A stretch of 58,114 nucleotides of DNA from Burkholderiaceae bacterium (GCA_018780645.1 JADMJJ010000001.1:1-58114); one strand, 5' to 3'. Positions 40,642 through 48,839 are shown, counted from the first letter of the stretch. Made by a program: numbers and translations. Notes: generated from the sequence alone by a model not told the origin.

Positions 40642-42194
40642 TTTCGGAACAACTCGTCGACCTGTCGCGCCTGCAGTTTGCCGCCACGGCGATGTACCAC
40701 TTCCTCTTCGTGCCGCTGACGCTGGGCATGGTCTGGCTGCTGGTCATCATGGAGAGTGTCTACGTGATGACGGGCAACGTCATCTGGAAGGACATGACCC
40801 GCTTCTGGGGCAAGCTCTTCGGCATCAACTTCGCGCTGGGCGTCACCACCGGCATCACGCTGGAGTTCCAGTTCGGCACGAACTGGGCGTACTACTCGCA
40901 CTACGTGGGCGACATCTTCGGCGCCCCGCTGGCCATTGAAGGCTTGATGGCCTTCTTCCTGGAGAGCACCTTCATCGGACTGTTCTTCTTCGGCTGGGAC
41001 CGGCTGACAAAGACCCAGCACCTGATGGTGACCACGCTGATGGCGGTGGGCACCAACCTCAGTGCGCTGTGGATCCTGATCGCCAACGGCTGGATGCAGA
41101 ACCCGGTGGGCGCGGAGTTCAGCTACCAGACCATGCGAATGGAGATGACGGACTTCTGGGCGGTGGTCTTCAACCCCGACGCGCAGGCCAAGTTCGTGCA
41201 CACCGTGTCGGCTGGGTATGTGACCGGTGCGATGTTCGTGCTGTCGGTGTCGAGCTGGTACCTGCTGAAGGGGCGCGACGTCGAGTTCGCCAAGCGCAGC
41301 TTCCGCGTCGCCTCGGCCTTCGGCCTGGCTTCGGTGCTGAGCGTGATCGTGCTCGGCGACGAGAGCGGCTACACGGTGGGCGAAGCCCAGCAGACCAAGA
41401 TGGCCGCGCTGGAAGCCATGTGGGAGACCGAGCCCGCACCCGCCGGCCTGAAGCTGATCGCCGGCATCAACGAGCAGGCCCAGAAGAACGACTGGGAGAT
41501 CGAGATTCCCTACGTGATGGGCCTGATCGGAACGCGCTCGATCAGCAAGCAGATTCCCGGCATCCACGAGATCAAGGCCAAGAACCGCGAACGCATCGTG
41601 AACGGCATCACCGCCGTCACCGCGCTGGAAACCCTGCGTAAGAACCGCGGTGACGAAGAGGCCAAGCGTGTGCTCGAAGCCACCAAGGGCGACCTCGGCT
41701 TTGGCCTGCTGCTCAAGAAGTACACGACCGACGTGCGCAACGCCACGCCCGAGATGATCGACCGCGCGATGCACGACACCGTGCCCAAGGTGACGCCGAT
41801 GTTCTGGAGCTTCCGCATCATGGTGGGCCTGGGCTTCGCGATGCTGCTGCTGTTCGCCCTAAGCTTCTGGAGCACGCTGAAGAGCGAATGCCGTGCCCGG
41901 CCCTGGCTGCTGCGCGCCGCCGTGCTGATGCTGCCCGCGCCCTGGATCGCCAGTGAGCTGGGCTGGGTGGTGGCCGAGTACGGCCGCCAGCCCTGGACGA
42001 TCTACGGCGTGCTGCCCACGCACATGAGCGTGTCCACGCTCAGCGTCAACAGCCTGTACGGCTCGCTGGCCGGCTTCATCGGCTTCTACACGGTGCTGCT
42101 GATCGTCGAGATCTACCTGATGCAGAAGTTTGCGCGCCAGGGTCCGGGATCACTCGGAACGGGTCGCTACCAGTTCGAACCGGCCCACGCCTGA
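40638..42194 (+). CDS. cydA: Cytochrome bd ubiquinol oxidase subunit I
   Basis: A 518-residue membrane subunit that oxidises quinol and reduces oxygen to water without copper. Key residues are present with a +2 offset from E. coli: His21 (haem b595 ligand), Glu101 and Glu109 (IEGLMAFFLEST), His188 (haem b558 ligand) and the Met in FRIMVGLGF. The Q-loop is long (EIPYVMGLIGTRS through LGFGLLLKKYTTDV), which places it in the L subfamily like E. coli CydA. The start is TTG at 40638, overlapping the cydP stop and with GGAG upstream. It yields MISEQLVDLSRLQF, which aligns with E. coli CydA. Cytochrome bd is known to be resistant to sulfide. Confidence 0.97.
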   Translation: MISEQLVDLSRLQFAATAMYHFLFVPLTLGMVWLLVIMESVYVMTGNVIWKDMTRFWGKLFGINFALGVTTGITLEFQFGTNWAYYSHYVGDIFGAPLAIEGLMAFFLESTFIGLFFFGWDRLTKTQHLMVTTLMAVGTNLSALWILIANGWMQNPVGAEFSYQTMRMEMTDFWAVVFNPDAQAKFVHTVSAGYVTGAMFVLSVSSWYLLKGRDVEFAKRSFRVASAFGLASVLSVIVLGDESGYTVGEAQQTKMAALEAMWETEPAPAGLKLIAGINEQAQKNDWEIEIPYVMGLIGTRSISKQIPGIHEIKAKNRERIVNGITAVTALETLRKNRGDEEAKRVLEATKGDLGFGLLLKKYTTDVRNATPEMIDRAMHDTVPKVTPMFWSFRIMVGLGFAMLLLFALSFWSTLKSECRARPWLLRAAVLMLPAPWIASELGWVVAEYGRQPWTIYGVLPTHMSVSTLSVNSLYGSLAGFIGFYTVLLIVEIYLMQKFARQGPGSLGTGRYQFEPAHA

Positions 42195-42211
42195 AGCCAA
42201 CGGGACACAAC

Positions 42212-43354
42212 ATGATCGACTACCCGACCCTCAAGATCATCTGGTGGCTGCTGGTGGGCGTGCTGCTCGTCGGCTTCGCCATCATGGACGGCCACGACAT
42301 GGGCGTGGGCACCTTGCTGCCCTTCGTCGGCAAGGGGGACGACGAACGCCGCGTCGTCATCAACACCGTCGGCCCGCACTGGGACGGCAACCAGGTCTGG
42401 TTCATCACCGGTGGTGGCGCCATCTTCGCGGCCTGGCCGCTGGTCTATGCCACGGCCTTCAGCGGCTTCTACTGGGCCATGCTGGCCGTGCTGTGGGCGC
42501 TGTTCTTCCGGCCGGTGGGCTTCGACTACCGCAGCAAGGTCCACAACGCCACCTGGCGCAGCACCTGGGACTGGGGCCTGTTCATCGGTGGTGCCGTGCC
42601 GCCGCTGATCTTCGGCGTGGCCTTCGGCAACCTGCTGCAAGGCGTTCCCTTCGGCTTCGACGACTACCTGATCAGCACCTACACCGGCACGTTCTGGCAG
42701 CTGCTGAACCCGTTCGCGCTGCTGGCCGGCGTGGTGAGCAGCGCGATGATCACGATGCACGGCGGCACGTACCTGGCGCACCGCACCGAGGGCGACATCC
42801 AGCGGCGTGCAATTCGCGGTGCAGTGGGCGCGGCGGCCGTCATGGTGCTGGCATTCGTCGGCGCCGGCGTGTGGCTGAAGTTCGGCGGCATCGAGGGTTT
42901 CGTCATCACTTCGGCCATTGACCCGGGCGCCCTGCCCGACCCGCTGGCCAAGACCGTGGCGCGCAGCGCCGATGGCTGGTGGATCAACTACGGCAAGCAG
43001 CCGCTGCTGTGGCTGTTGCCGGCGATCGGCATTGCCGGCGCCCTGGCCGCCGCCGCCCTGGTGCTGGCGCGCCGCACGCTCAGCGCCTTCGTGGCTTCGG
43101 CGCTGGCCATCGTGGGCGTGATCGGCACGGCCGGCGCGGCGATGTTCCCCTTCGTGATGCCGTCGTCGAGCCAGCCCAACGCCAGCCTGACGGTGTGGGA
43201 CAGCGTCTCCAGCCACCTGACGCTGGGCCTGATGTTCTGGGCCACGCTGATCTTCATGCCGCTGATCGTGTTCTACACGTCATGGGCCTACCGCGTGATG
43301 CGCGGCAAGGTCACCCTGGCGCACATACGCGCCAACGAACACACGGCATATTGA
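42212..43354 (+). CDS. cydB: Cytochrome bd ubiquinol oxidase subunit II
   Basis: A 380-residue membrane subunit, equal in length to E. coli CydB (379). It opens IDYPTLKIIWWLLVGVLLVG and has FAIMDGHDMGVG, GPHWDGNQVWFI and the C-terminal LIVFYTSWAYRVMRGKV. It pairs with CydA and supports haem insertion and oxygen access. It starts 17 bases after cydA with a GGGA ribosome site. The next gene is, unexpectedly, a Rieske protein rather than cydX. Confidence 0.97.
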   Translation: MIDYPTLKIIWWLLVGVLLVGFAIMDGHDMGVGTLLPFVGKGDDERRVVINTVGPHWDGNQVWFITGGGAIFAAWPLVYATAFSGFYWAMLAVLWALFFRPVGFDYRSKVHNATWRSTWDWGLFIGGAVPPLIFGVAFGNLLQGVPFGFDDYLISTYTGTFWQLLNPFALLAGVVSSAMITMHGGTYLAHRTEGDIQRRAIRGAVGAAAVMVLAFVGAGVWLKFGGIEGFVITSAIDPGALPDPLAKTVARSADGWWINYGKQPLLWLLPAIGIAGALAAAALVLARRTLSAFVASALAIVGVIGTAGAAMFPFVMPSSSQPNASLTVWDSVSSHLTLGLMFWATLIFMPLIVFYTSWAYRVMRGKVTLAHIRANEHTAY

Positions 43355-43386
43355 TCTCAGGCTGAGCCTGCAACAAGGAACCGACC

Positions 43387-44010
43387 ATGAACCCCACCCT
43401 GCCCATCACCTGTCCGTCCGTCCATGCGACGGCGCACGATCCCGACAAGCGGCTGTGGCTCATCGCCACCGGCGCTGCCGGCGGTGCCGCGGCCCTGGCC
43501 ACGGCCATTCCCTTTGTGTCGACCTTCGCGCCGAGCGAACGGGCCAAGGCTGCCGGTGGCCCCGTGGAAGTGGACATCTCCGACATCCCCCCCGGTGGCG
43601 TGAAGACCGTCGAGTGGCGCGGCAAGCCCGTCTGGGTGGTGCGGCGTACGCCGGAGATGCTGGCCGCCCTTCAGGGCCACGACGGCGAACTGGTCGACCC
43701 GCAGTCCCTCAAGGACCAGCAACCTGCCTACACCAAGAACGCGGCACGGGCGATCAAGCCTGAGGTCTTCGTCGCCATCGGCATCTGCACCCACCTGGGC
43801 TGCTCGCCGAGCGACGCCCCCAAGGGCGGCAACAACCCCAGCCTGCCGGCCGACTGGCCGGGCGGCTTCTTCTGCCCCTGCCACGGCTCCACCTTCGACG
43901 GCGCCGGCCGCGTGTTCAAGAACAAGCCGGCCCCGACCAACCTCGAGATCCCGCCGCACCGCTATGCGGGCGACACGCGGATCCTCATTGGCGACGACGC
44001 CGCTGCCTGA
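43387..44010 (+). CDS. Rieske iron-sulfur protein inserted in the cyd operon (PetA-like)
   Basis: A 207-residue Rieske [2Fe-2S] protein. The N-terminal tail has a single membrane anchor with a basic stretch before it (DPDKRLWLIATGAAGGAAALAT). The cluster motifs are complete: CTHLGC (Cys134, His136, Cys139) and CPCHGS (Cys163, Cys165, His166). The length and GGFFCPCHGSTFDGAGRV are those of the bc1 complex subunit UcrA/PetA. No cytochrome b or c1 gene is present, and the gene lies between cydB and cydX with an AAGGAA ribosome site. It may dock to the bd oxidase or carry electrons between a quinol site and another island protein. That role is unproven. Confidence 0.92.
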   Translation: MNPTLPITCPSVHATAHDPDKRLWLIATGAAGGAAALATAIPFVSTFAPSERAKAAGGPVEVDISDIPPGGVKTVEWRGKPVWVVRRTPEMLAALQGHDGELVDPQSLKDQQPAYTKNAARAIKPEVFVAIGICTHLGCSPSDAPKGGNNPSLPADWPGGFFCPCHGSTFDGAGRVFKNKPAPTNLEIPPHRYAGDTRILIGDDAAA

Positions 44011-44022
44011 AAGGAACCTGCC

Positions 44023-44154
44023 ATGTGGTACTTCGCCTGGATGCTCGGCGTCGGATTTGCGGTGTTGCTGGCCGTGATGAACGCGATGTGGGGCGAGAAC
44101 GAAGCGGCCCGCGCGCAAGCCGCCCGCGACGGTGATGACGGAGCGATGCAATGA
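44023..44154 (+). CDS. cydX: CydX small subunit of cytochrome bd oxidase
   Basis: A 43-residue protein, MWYFAWMLGVGFAVLLAVMN followed by AMWGENEAARAQ and an acidic end. The MWYFAWxLG opening and single helix are the CydX (YbgT) hallmark; the subunit binds CydA and stabilises the haems. An AAGGAA ribosome site lies upstream. It is shorter than usual gene-calling limits. Its stop overlaps ybgE as ATGA (44151-44154), so the two are coupled. Confidence 0.92.
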   Translation: MWYFAWMLGVGFAVLLAVMNAMWGENEAARAQAARDGDDGAMQ

Positions 44155-44444
44155 GCACCGTGCCGGTGCCAGCGTCGCCGCCCGCGCCACCCCGCATCCA
44201 ATGGCCCAGTCTGGTTGTCGCCCTGTTGATCATGGTGGGCGGCACGCTGTATCCCCCGGTGATGGCCGATGCGGCCGGCAAGGCCGACCACAACCTGGCG
44301 ATGGCGCTGTTCTGGGCCATGAGCGCTGGCTTCGTGCGCGGCGTGGGCTTCGTGCCGCAACGTTGGATCTGGCGCGCCCTCTTCTCTGGGTGGGCCTGCG
44401 CGGCAGCGCTGCTGCTGGCCGCCGTGCTGAAGCTGCAGCACTGA
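44151..44444 (+). CDS. ybgE: Cyd operon protein YbgE
   Basis: A 97-residue inner-membrane protein with about three hydrophobic segments (WPSLVVALLIMVGGTLY, LAMALFWAMSAGFVRGVGF, LFSGWACAAALLLAAVL). The FWAMSAGFVRGVGFVPQR stretch corresponds to E. coli YbgE. It is part of the cyd operon core in many proteobacteria; the exact role is unclear. It overlaps cydX by four bases. Confidence 0.85.
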   Translation: MSTVPVPASPPAPPRIQWPSLVVALLIMVGGTLYPPVMADAAGKADHNLAMALFWAMSAGFVRGVGFVPQRWIWRALFSGWACAAALLLAAVLKLQH

Positions 44445-44465
44445 AGCGCGTCCAAGGAGCGATCC

Positions 44466-45095
44466 ATGTACTTCCGACTCCTGCACGACGAGCGCAGCGG
44501 TGCGGTGAGCTACCTGCTCGCCGACCTGGATGCCGGTGAAGCCGTGCTGATCGACCCGCGCGGCGCCGACGTTCCTCTCCTCGGCGCCATGCTCGACGAG
44601 TATCAGCTGCGACTGCGCTGGCTGCTGCGCACCCATGAGCACGATGCACTGCTGAACGGCGAGGCCGCCGCGCTGGACGCGCTGGGTGCACCCCGCATCC
44701 AGCACCACCTTCCCGCCTCAGCGACGGCGGGCGAGACCGAGCACGCAGTCCTGACGTTCGGCAATGAGCATGTCCAGGTGTTGCAGACCCCAGGCCACAC
44801 CGCCGGTTGCCTGAGCTACCTGTGGCGTGACCGCCTGTTCTGCGGCGGGCTGCTGGCCGTGGATGCATGCCCCTTCCAGCCGCGCCCGGCCCTGCCCGAG
44901 GCCTTGTGGGACAGCGTCGTGAACGACGTCTTCAAGCGGCCCTCCGAGACGCTGCTCTTCACCGGCCACGCCCAACGCTCGCGTGCCGTCTCCAACGTGC
45001 TGGAACAGCGGCGCTGGCACCCCTGGTTCGGCGGCGCCACGCGCGACGAGTTCCTGGCACGGGTGCGTGAGCTGCCCGCCGCCGAACCCGCCTGA
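44466..45095 (+). CDS. Metallo-beta-lactamase-fold protein of persulfide-dioxygenase type with an altered metal site
   Basis: A 209-residue protein whose opening (YFRLLHDERSGAVSYLLAD, AVLIDPRGADV) is that of ETHE1-like persulfide dioxygenases. Such enzymes oxidise glutathione persulfide made by SQR. The first metal motif, normally HxHxDH, reads H57-E-H59-D-A61-L62, so the Asp and third His are lost. His111 in TPGHTAG and the late His in FTGHAQ remain. The usual metal-bridging Asp segment (GDTLF) is CGGLLAVD. A normal mononuclear iron site is doubtful. It may be a non-catalytic or repurposed member. It lies between ybgE and a DUF302 gene in the same operon. Confidence 0.78.
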   Translation: MYFRLLHDERSGAVSYLLADLDAGEAVLIDPRGADVPLLGAMLDEYQLRLRWLLRTHEHDALLNGEAAALDALGAPRIQHHLPASATAGETEHAVLTFGNEHVQVLQTPGHTAGCLSYLWRDRLFCGGLLAVDACPFQPRPALPEALWDSVVNDVFKRPSETLLFTGHAQRSRAVSNVLEQRRWHPWFGGATRDEFLARVRELPAAEPA

Positions 45096-45134
45096 CCTGG
45101 ATTGAGTTTCAACCCGACATCGAGAACCAAGAAC

Positions 45135-45563
45135 ATGACCACCGCCTACGCCCTCACCATCGACCTGCCGCAGCCCCTGCCCACCGCCATCGAGACCTTG
45201 CGCGCCGCGCTCGCCGCCGAGCAGATGGGCATCGTCAGCGAGGTCGACGTGCAGGCCACGCTCAAGGCCAAGCTGGGCCTGGACAGCCACCCGCAGAAGT
45301 TGCTGGGCATCTGCAGCCCCAAGGTGGCCCACGCCATCCTGAGCGCCGAGCCCGACATGGGCGCGATGCTGCCCTGCGGCTGCGGCGTCTCCGAGGCCCG
45401 GCCCGGCGTGACACGCATCGCGCTGCAGGATCCGGCGGTGATCGCGGCGGCTACCGACAACGCCGCCGTGCACGACGCCTGCGAGATGGCGACGGCCGCA
45501 CTGCAGCGGGTGGTAGCACGCTTGGCCAACGGTACAGCCGGCCATGCGGTGAGCGCCACATGA
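45135..45563 (+). CDS. DUF302 family protein
   Basis: A 142-residue protein of the DUF302 family, recognised from TAIETLRAALAAEQMGIVSEVDV and the LLGICSPKVAHAILSAEP and LPCGCGVSE motifs. The cysteines (GICS, LPCGCG) suggest a thiol role, but the function is not established. DUF302 genes are often found in sulfur-oxidation and metal islands. It overlaps the next flavoprotein gene by ATGA (45560-45563). Confidence 0.88.
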   Translation: MTTAYALTIDLPQPLPTAIETLRAALAAEQMGIVSEVDVQATLKAKLGLDSHPQKLLGICSPKVAHAILSAEPDMGAMLPCGCGVSEARPGVTRIALQDPAVIAAATDNAAVHDACEMATAALQRVVARLANGTAGHAVSAT

Positions 45564-46705
45564 CATCGCGCAGCGACCCGGCTCGCATCACCGTGCTGGG
45601 CGCGGGATTCGGTGCGCTGTCCACAGTGCGCGAACTCCGCCGGCGTGACGGCACCGCACGAATCACGCTGGTGGCGCCGCGCGCCGAGCTGCACTACTTG
45701 CCCGGCATCATCTGGATCCCCAGTGGCCTGCGCACGCGCGCCGACCTGGTGGTGCCGCTGGACAACTTCCTGCGGCGCATGGACGTGGATTTCCACGCTT
45801 CAGAGGTCATTGGCCTGGACGATGGTGGCCGCACCGTGCGCACGAGCCAGGGTGACGTCACGAACGATGCGCTGGTGATCGCCACCGGCGGCCGCTTCCT
45901 CAAAAAGCTGCCGGGCATCGAACACGCGATAACGCCCTGCGAAGGCATCGCCGCAGCCGAGCGCATCCGCGACCGCCTGGGTGAGATGAAAGGCGGCACC
46001 ATCGCGGTCGGCTTCGCCGGCAACCCCAACGAGCCCACCGCGGTGCGCGGCGGGCCGATGTTCGAGTTCCTGTTCGGCATCGACGAACAGCTCAAGCGCG
46101 AAGGCCGACGAGACCGCTTCGAGATCGTCTTCTTCAACCCCAGCACCGAACCCGGCAACCGCCTGGGGCCGAAGGCGGTGAAGCACCTGCTGGGCGAGAT
46201 GGCGCGGCGCGGCATCCGCACCCACCTGGGCCACAAGCTCAAGCGCTTCGAGGCCGACAAGGTGGTGACCGAGGGCGGTGAGTTCGCCGCCGACCTGATC
46301 CTCTTCATGCCCGGCATGACCGGAAATGCCTGGTTCGATGCCACCGACCTGCCGCGCTCGCCGGGCGGCCTGCTGCAGGCCGATGCGCAGTGCCGCATCC
46401 CCGGCACAGAGCGCCTCTACGTGGTGGGCGATTCAGGCAGCTTCCCCGGCCCGGACTGGATGCCCAAGCAGGCCCACATGGCCGACCTGCAAGCGGCAGC
46501 AGCGGCCGAGAACCTGCTCAGTGATCTGCAGGGCAAGCAGTCCAGTGCCACCTTCAAGGTCGAGCTGATCTGCATCGTCGACGCCATCGACCACGGCACG
46601 CTGATCTGGCGCACGCCAGAGCGCAACTGGCTGCTGCCATCCACACGGCTGTTGCATTGGGCCAAGCGCGGCTTCGAGTGGAACTACCTGCGTCAGTACC
46701 GCTGA
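45560..46705 (+). CDS. SQR-like FAD/NAD(P)-binding oxidoreductase
   Basis: A 381-residue flavoprotein of the sulfide:quinone oxidoreductase/NDH-2 superfamily. The FAD motif is LGAGFGALSTVREL near residue 13, and a second nucleotide motif region is FAGNPNEPTAVRGGP. GDSGSFPGPDWMPKQ is the C-terminal FAD contact. Three cysteines are present (Cys127 ITPCEG, Cys278, Cys338 ELICIV). The central SQR cysteine near position 160 is absent. It therefore resembles SQR but may use a different sulfur chemistry or act as a quinone or NADH reductase. There is no signal peptide. The C-terminal amphipathic region (LLHWAKRGFEWNYLR) would bind the membrane. It is coupled to the DUF302 gene. Confidence 0.82.
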   Translation: MTSRSDPARITVLGAGFGALSTVRELRRRDGTARITLVAPRAELHYLPGIIWIPSGLRTRADLVVPLDNFLRRMDVDFHASEVIGLDDGGRTVRTSQGDVTNDALVIATGGRFLKKLPGIEHAITPCEGIAAAERIRDRLGEMKGGTIAVGFAGNPNEPTAVRGGPMFEFLFGIDEQLKREGRRDRFEIVFFNPSTEPGNRLGPKAVKHLLGEMARRGIRTHLGHKLKRFEADKVVTEGGEFAADLILFMPGMTGNAWFDATDLPRSPGGLLQADAQCRIPGTERLYVVGDSGSFPGPDWMPKQAHMADLQAAAAAENLLSDLQGKQSSATFKVELICIVDAIDHGTLIWRTPERNWLLPSTRLLHWAKRGFEWNYLRQYR

Positions 46706-46725
46706 ACCCGGAACCCCGACACACC

Positions 46726-47157
46726 ATGACCGAAACCCTCGAAGACACCCCCGTCGCGACCGACAGCGTCTACGCCCGCCTGGGCGGCGTGCTGGCGATC
46801 CGCGCCCTGGTGAATCGCTTCTACGCGCTGATGGACGAACTGCCCGAGGCCTACACCGTGCGCCGACTGCACCCCGAGAGCCTGGCCGGCAGTGCCGACA
46901 GTCTCTTCAAGTACCTGAGCGGCTGGTTCGGCGGGCCGCCGCTGTACATCCGCGATCGCGGCCACCCCCGGCTGCGCATGCGGCACGCTCCCTACGCCAT
47001 CGGCGCCGTGGAGCGAGACGAGTGGATGCTGTGCATGCGCCAGGCACTGGCCGAGCAGGTGGCCGACCCAGCGCTGCGTGAAGCGGTCGAGCGGGCCTTC
47101 ACCGGCATGGCCGAGCACATGGTCAACACCGGCAACGCCGCGGGGTGCCCGCGATGA
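46726..47157 (+). CDS. Group II truncated haemoglobin
   Basis: A 143-residue globin of the trHbII class. It opens with YARLGGVLAIRALVNRFYAL and has the diagnostic block FKYLSGWFGGPPLYIRDRG then HPRLRMRHAPYAIG, where the proximal His lies. Such globins bind oxygen, sulfide or nitric oxide. Within this island a role in sulfide binding or oxygen delivery to the oxidase is plausible. Its stop overlaps the next gene by ATGA at 47154. Confidence 0.9.
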   Translation: MTETLEDTPVATDSVYARLGGVLAIRALVNRFYALMDELPEAYTVRRLHPESLAGSADSLFKYLSGWFGGPPLYIRDRGHPRLRMRHAPYAIGAVERDEWMLCMRQALAEQVADPALREAVERAFTGMAEHMVNTGNAAGCPR

Positions 47158-47702
47158 ACTGGATGAACCCCCACCAGGCTGGCGCCCGAGCCTTCTGGGC
47201 CACAGCCCTGGCCGCGCTGATGTGTGCAGTGGCCTTGTCTTTGCCGCTGAGGGCAGATGCCGCGCCGCTGACGGAAGGCTCGGCCATGCCCACGCTGAGC
47301 CTGAACGACCAGCACGACAAGCCGGTTGCTGTCGGCACCCAGACGCGCTGGGTGGTCTTCACGGCCGAGAAGCCGGTCAGCGACATGGTCAGTGCCGTGC
47401 TGGCTGCCGAACCCGCCGGTGTGGCCGATCGTATGCGCCTCGTCTACGTGGCCGACATCAGCGGCATGCCGGCGCTGGTGACCCGCATGTTCGCCCTGCC
47501 CAAGCTGCGCGAGCTGCCCTTCCCGATAGCCCTCGTCCGCGAAGCCCCTCAGGTCACGCAGGTGGCCGACATCCCGCGCGTGAAAGGCACAGCCACTGTC
47601 CTGCGCCTGGACAACGGCCGTGTGGCTCAGGTGGCCACGATCCGACTGGCCGACGAACTGCGCACGCTGCTGGGCTTGCCAGCGAAACCGACCACACCTT
47701 GA
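47154..47702 (+). CDS. Predicted exported thioredoxin-fold-like protein without CxxC
   Basis: A 182-residue protein with an N-terminal signal or anchor (FWATALAALMCAVALSLPL). The mature part resembles thioredoxin-fold proteins (MPTLSLNDQHDKPVAVG, RWVVFTAEKPVSD, VKGTATVLRLDNGRVAQVA), but no CxxC is present where the redox motif should be. The fold call is by pattern only. It overlaps the globin gene by four bases, so the two are coupled and may work together. No function can be assigned. Confidence 0.6.
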   Translation: MNWMNPHQAGARAFWATALAALMCAVALSLPLRADAAPLTEGSAMPTLSLNDQHDKPVAVGTQTRWVVFTAEKPVSDMVSAVLAAEPAGVADRMRLVYVADISGMPALVTRMFALPKLRELPFPIALVREAPQVTQVADIPRVKGTATVLRLDNGRVAQVATIRLADELRTLLGLPAKPTTP

Positions 47703-47764
47703 ACAGCTTCTGCAAGACCTTTTCCCTTCTCAACCCTTTCCACCCACCCCTGGAGTACTGAACT

Positions 47765-48178
47765 ATGAAGAAGTCACTGATCATCGCCGCAGCCCTGCTG
47801 TCCACCGCCGCCGCGGTGCAGGCAGAGGAACTGTTCGTCAACATCCACTCCGGCAATGCCATGGCGCAAGGTGCCGGGCTGGTGCTCGCCGGCCAGGCCC
47901 TGGAGCAGAAGGCCAACGTGCGCGTGCTGCTGTGCGACGCGGCCGGAGACATCGCGCTGGTCGGCAAGGAAATGCCGACGCTCAAGCCGCGCAACGTCAC
48001 GCCGCAGCAGATGCTGCAGGGTGTGATCAAGGCCGGCGCCAAGGTCGAGGTCTGCGCCCTGTACCTGCCCAACACCGGCAAGCAGGCCAGCGACCTGATT
48101 GCCGGCGTCACGCCCGCCAAGCCGGCCGAGGTGGCGGCGCACCTGCTCAAGCCTGGCGTCAACACGCTGGCCTTCTGA
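47765..48178 (+). CDS. Exported DsrE-family protein
   Basis: A 137-residue DsrE/DsrF-like protein. A signal peptide (MKKSLIIAAALLSTAAAVQA) puts it in the periplasm, unlike cytosolic TusD/DsrE. The conserved cysteine is Cys97 in AKVEVCALYLPN, and Cys57 (VRVLLCDAAG) is a second. DsrE proteins carry persulfide sulfur on that cysteine. A GGAG site is placed at some distance before the ATG. A periplasmic sulfur carrier would fit with the Tat-exported SQR and exported rhodaneses in this island. Confidence 0.88.
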   Translation: MKKSLIIAAALLSTAAAVQAEELFVNIHSGNAMAQGAGLVLAGQALEQKANVRVLLCDAAGDIALVGKEMPTLKPRNVTPQQMLQGVIKAGAKVEVCALYLPNTGKQASDLIAGVTPAKPAEVAAHLLKPGVNTLAF

Positions 48179-48194
48179 CGACAAGCCTGTTGCC

Positions 48195-48839
48195 ATGGCA
48201 CCTACGCAGATGCTGATGCCCTGCCTGCGCTTGCCATCCCGCCGGCATATGCTGGCTTGGTTGGCAGCGGGCAGCACGCTGCTGCAGGCCTGCGACCCCG
48301 GCACCGGGCCTGGCATGAGTGTCGGATTCAAGGGCCTGGACATCACCGGCGCCAAGTACGGAAGGGGCTTCTCCCTGACCGACCAGACAGGCCGCGTTCG
48401 CACGCTGGCCGACTTTCGTGGCCAGGTGGTGATGCTGTACTTCGGATTCGTTCAGTGTCCGGACGTGTGCCCCACGGCGCTCATGCGGGCTGCAACTGTG
48501 AAGCAGTTGCTGGGTGACCAAGGGAACCGCTTGCAGGTGCTCTTCGTCACGGTCGACCCAGAGCGAGACACGCCCGAAATGCTGCGGGAGTACATGGCGG
48601 CCTTCGACGCCAGCTTCCTGGCCCTGACCGGCAGCCTGGCCGAGATCAAGACCGTGGCTGACGAGTTCAAGGTCTTCTACAAAAAGGTCCCCACCGGCAG
48701 CAGCTACACGATGGACCACACCGCGTTGAGCTATCTGTTCGACCCTGATGGCCGGCTGCGATTGGCCCTGCGCCATGAACAGACCGCCCAAGACTACGCC
48801 GCCGATGTGCGCGCACTGCTGAGTGAACCGGCCGCCTGA
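48195..48839 (+). CDS. SCO1/SenC-family copper chaperone lipoprotein
   Basis: A 214-residue SCO protein. The N-terminus ends in a lipobox-like LLQAC (Cys33). The thioredoxin-fold domain carries the copper motif CPDVC (Cys88, Cys92) in YFGFVQCPDVCPT and the third ligand His175 in TMDHTALSY. SCO proteins deliver copper to the CuA site of haem-copper oxidases or act as thiol reductases. No such oxidase lies in the window, only copper-free cytochrome bd. The start at 48195 is the best of two close ATGs (48195, 48210). Confidence 0.92.
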   Translation: MAPTQMLMPCLRLPSRRHMLAWLAAGSTLLQACDPGTGPGMSVGFKGLDITGAKYGRGFSLTDQTGRVRTLADFRGQVVMLYFGFVQCPDVCPTALMRAATVKQLLGDQGNRLQVLFVTVDPERDTPEMLREYMAAFDASFLALTGSLAEIKTVADEFKVFYKKVPTGSSYTMDHTALSYLFDPDGRLRLALRHEQTAQDYAADVRALLSEPAA

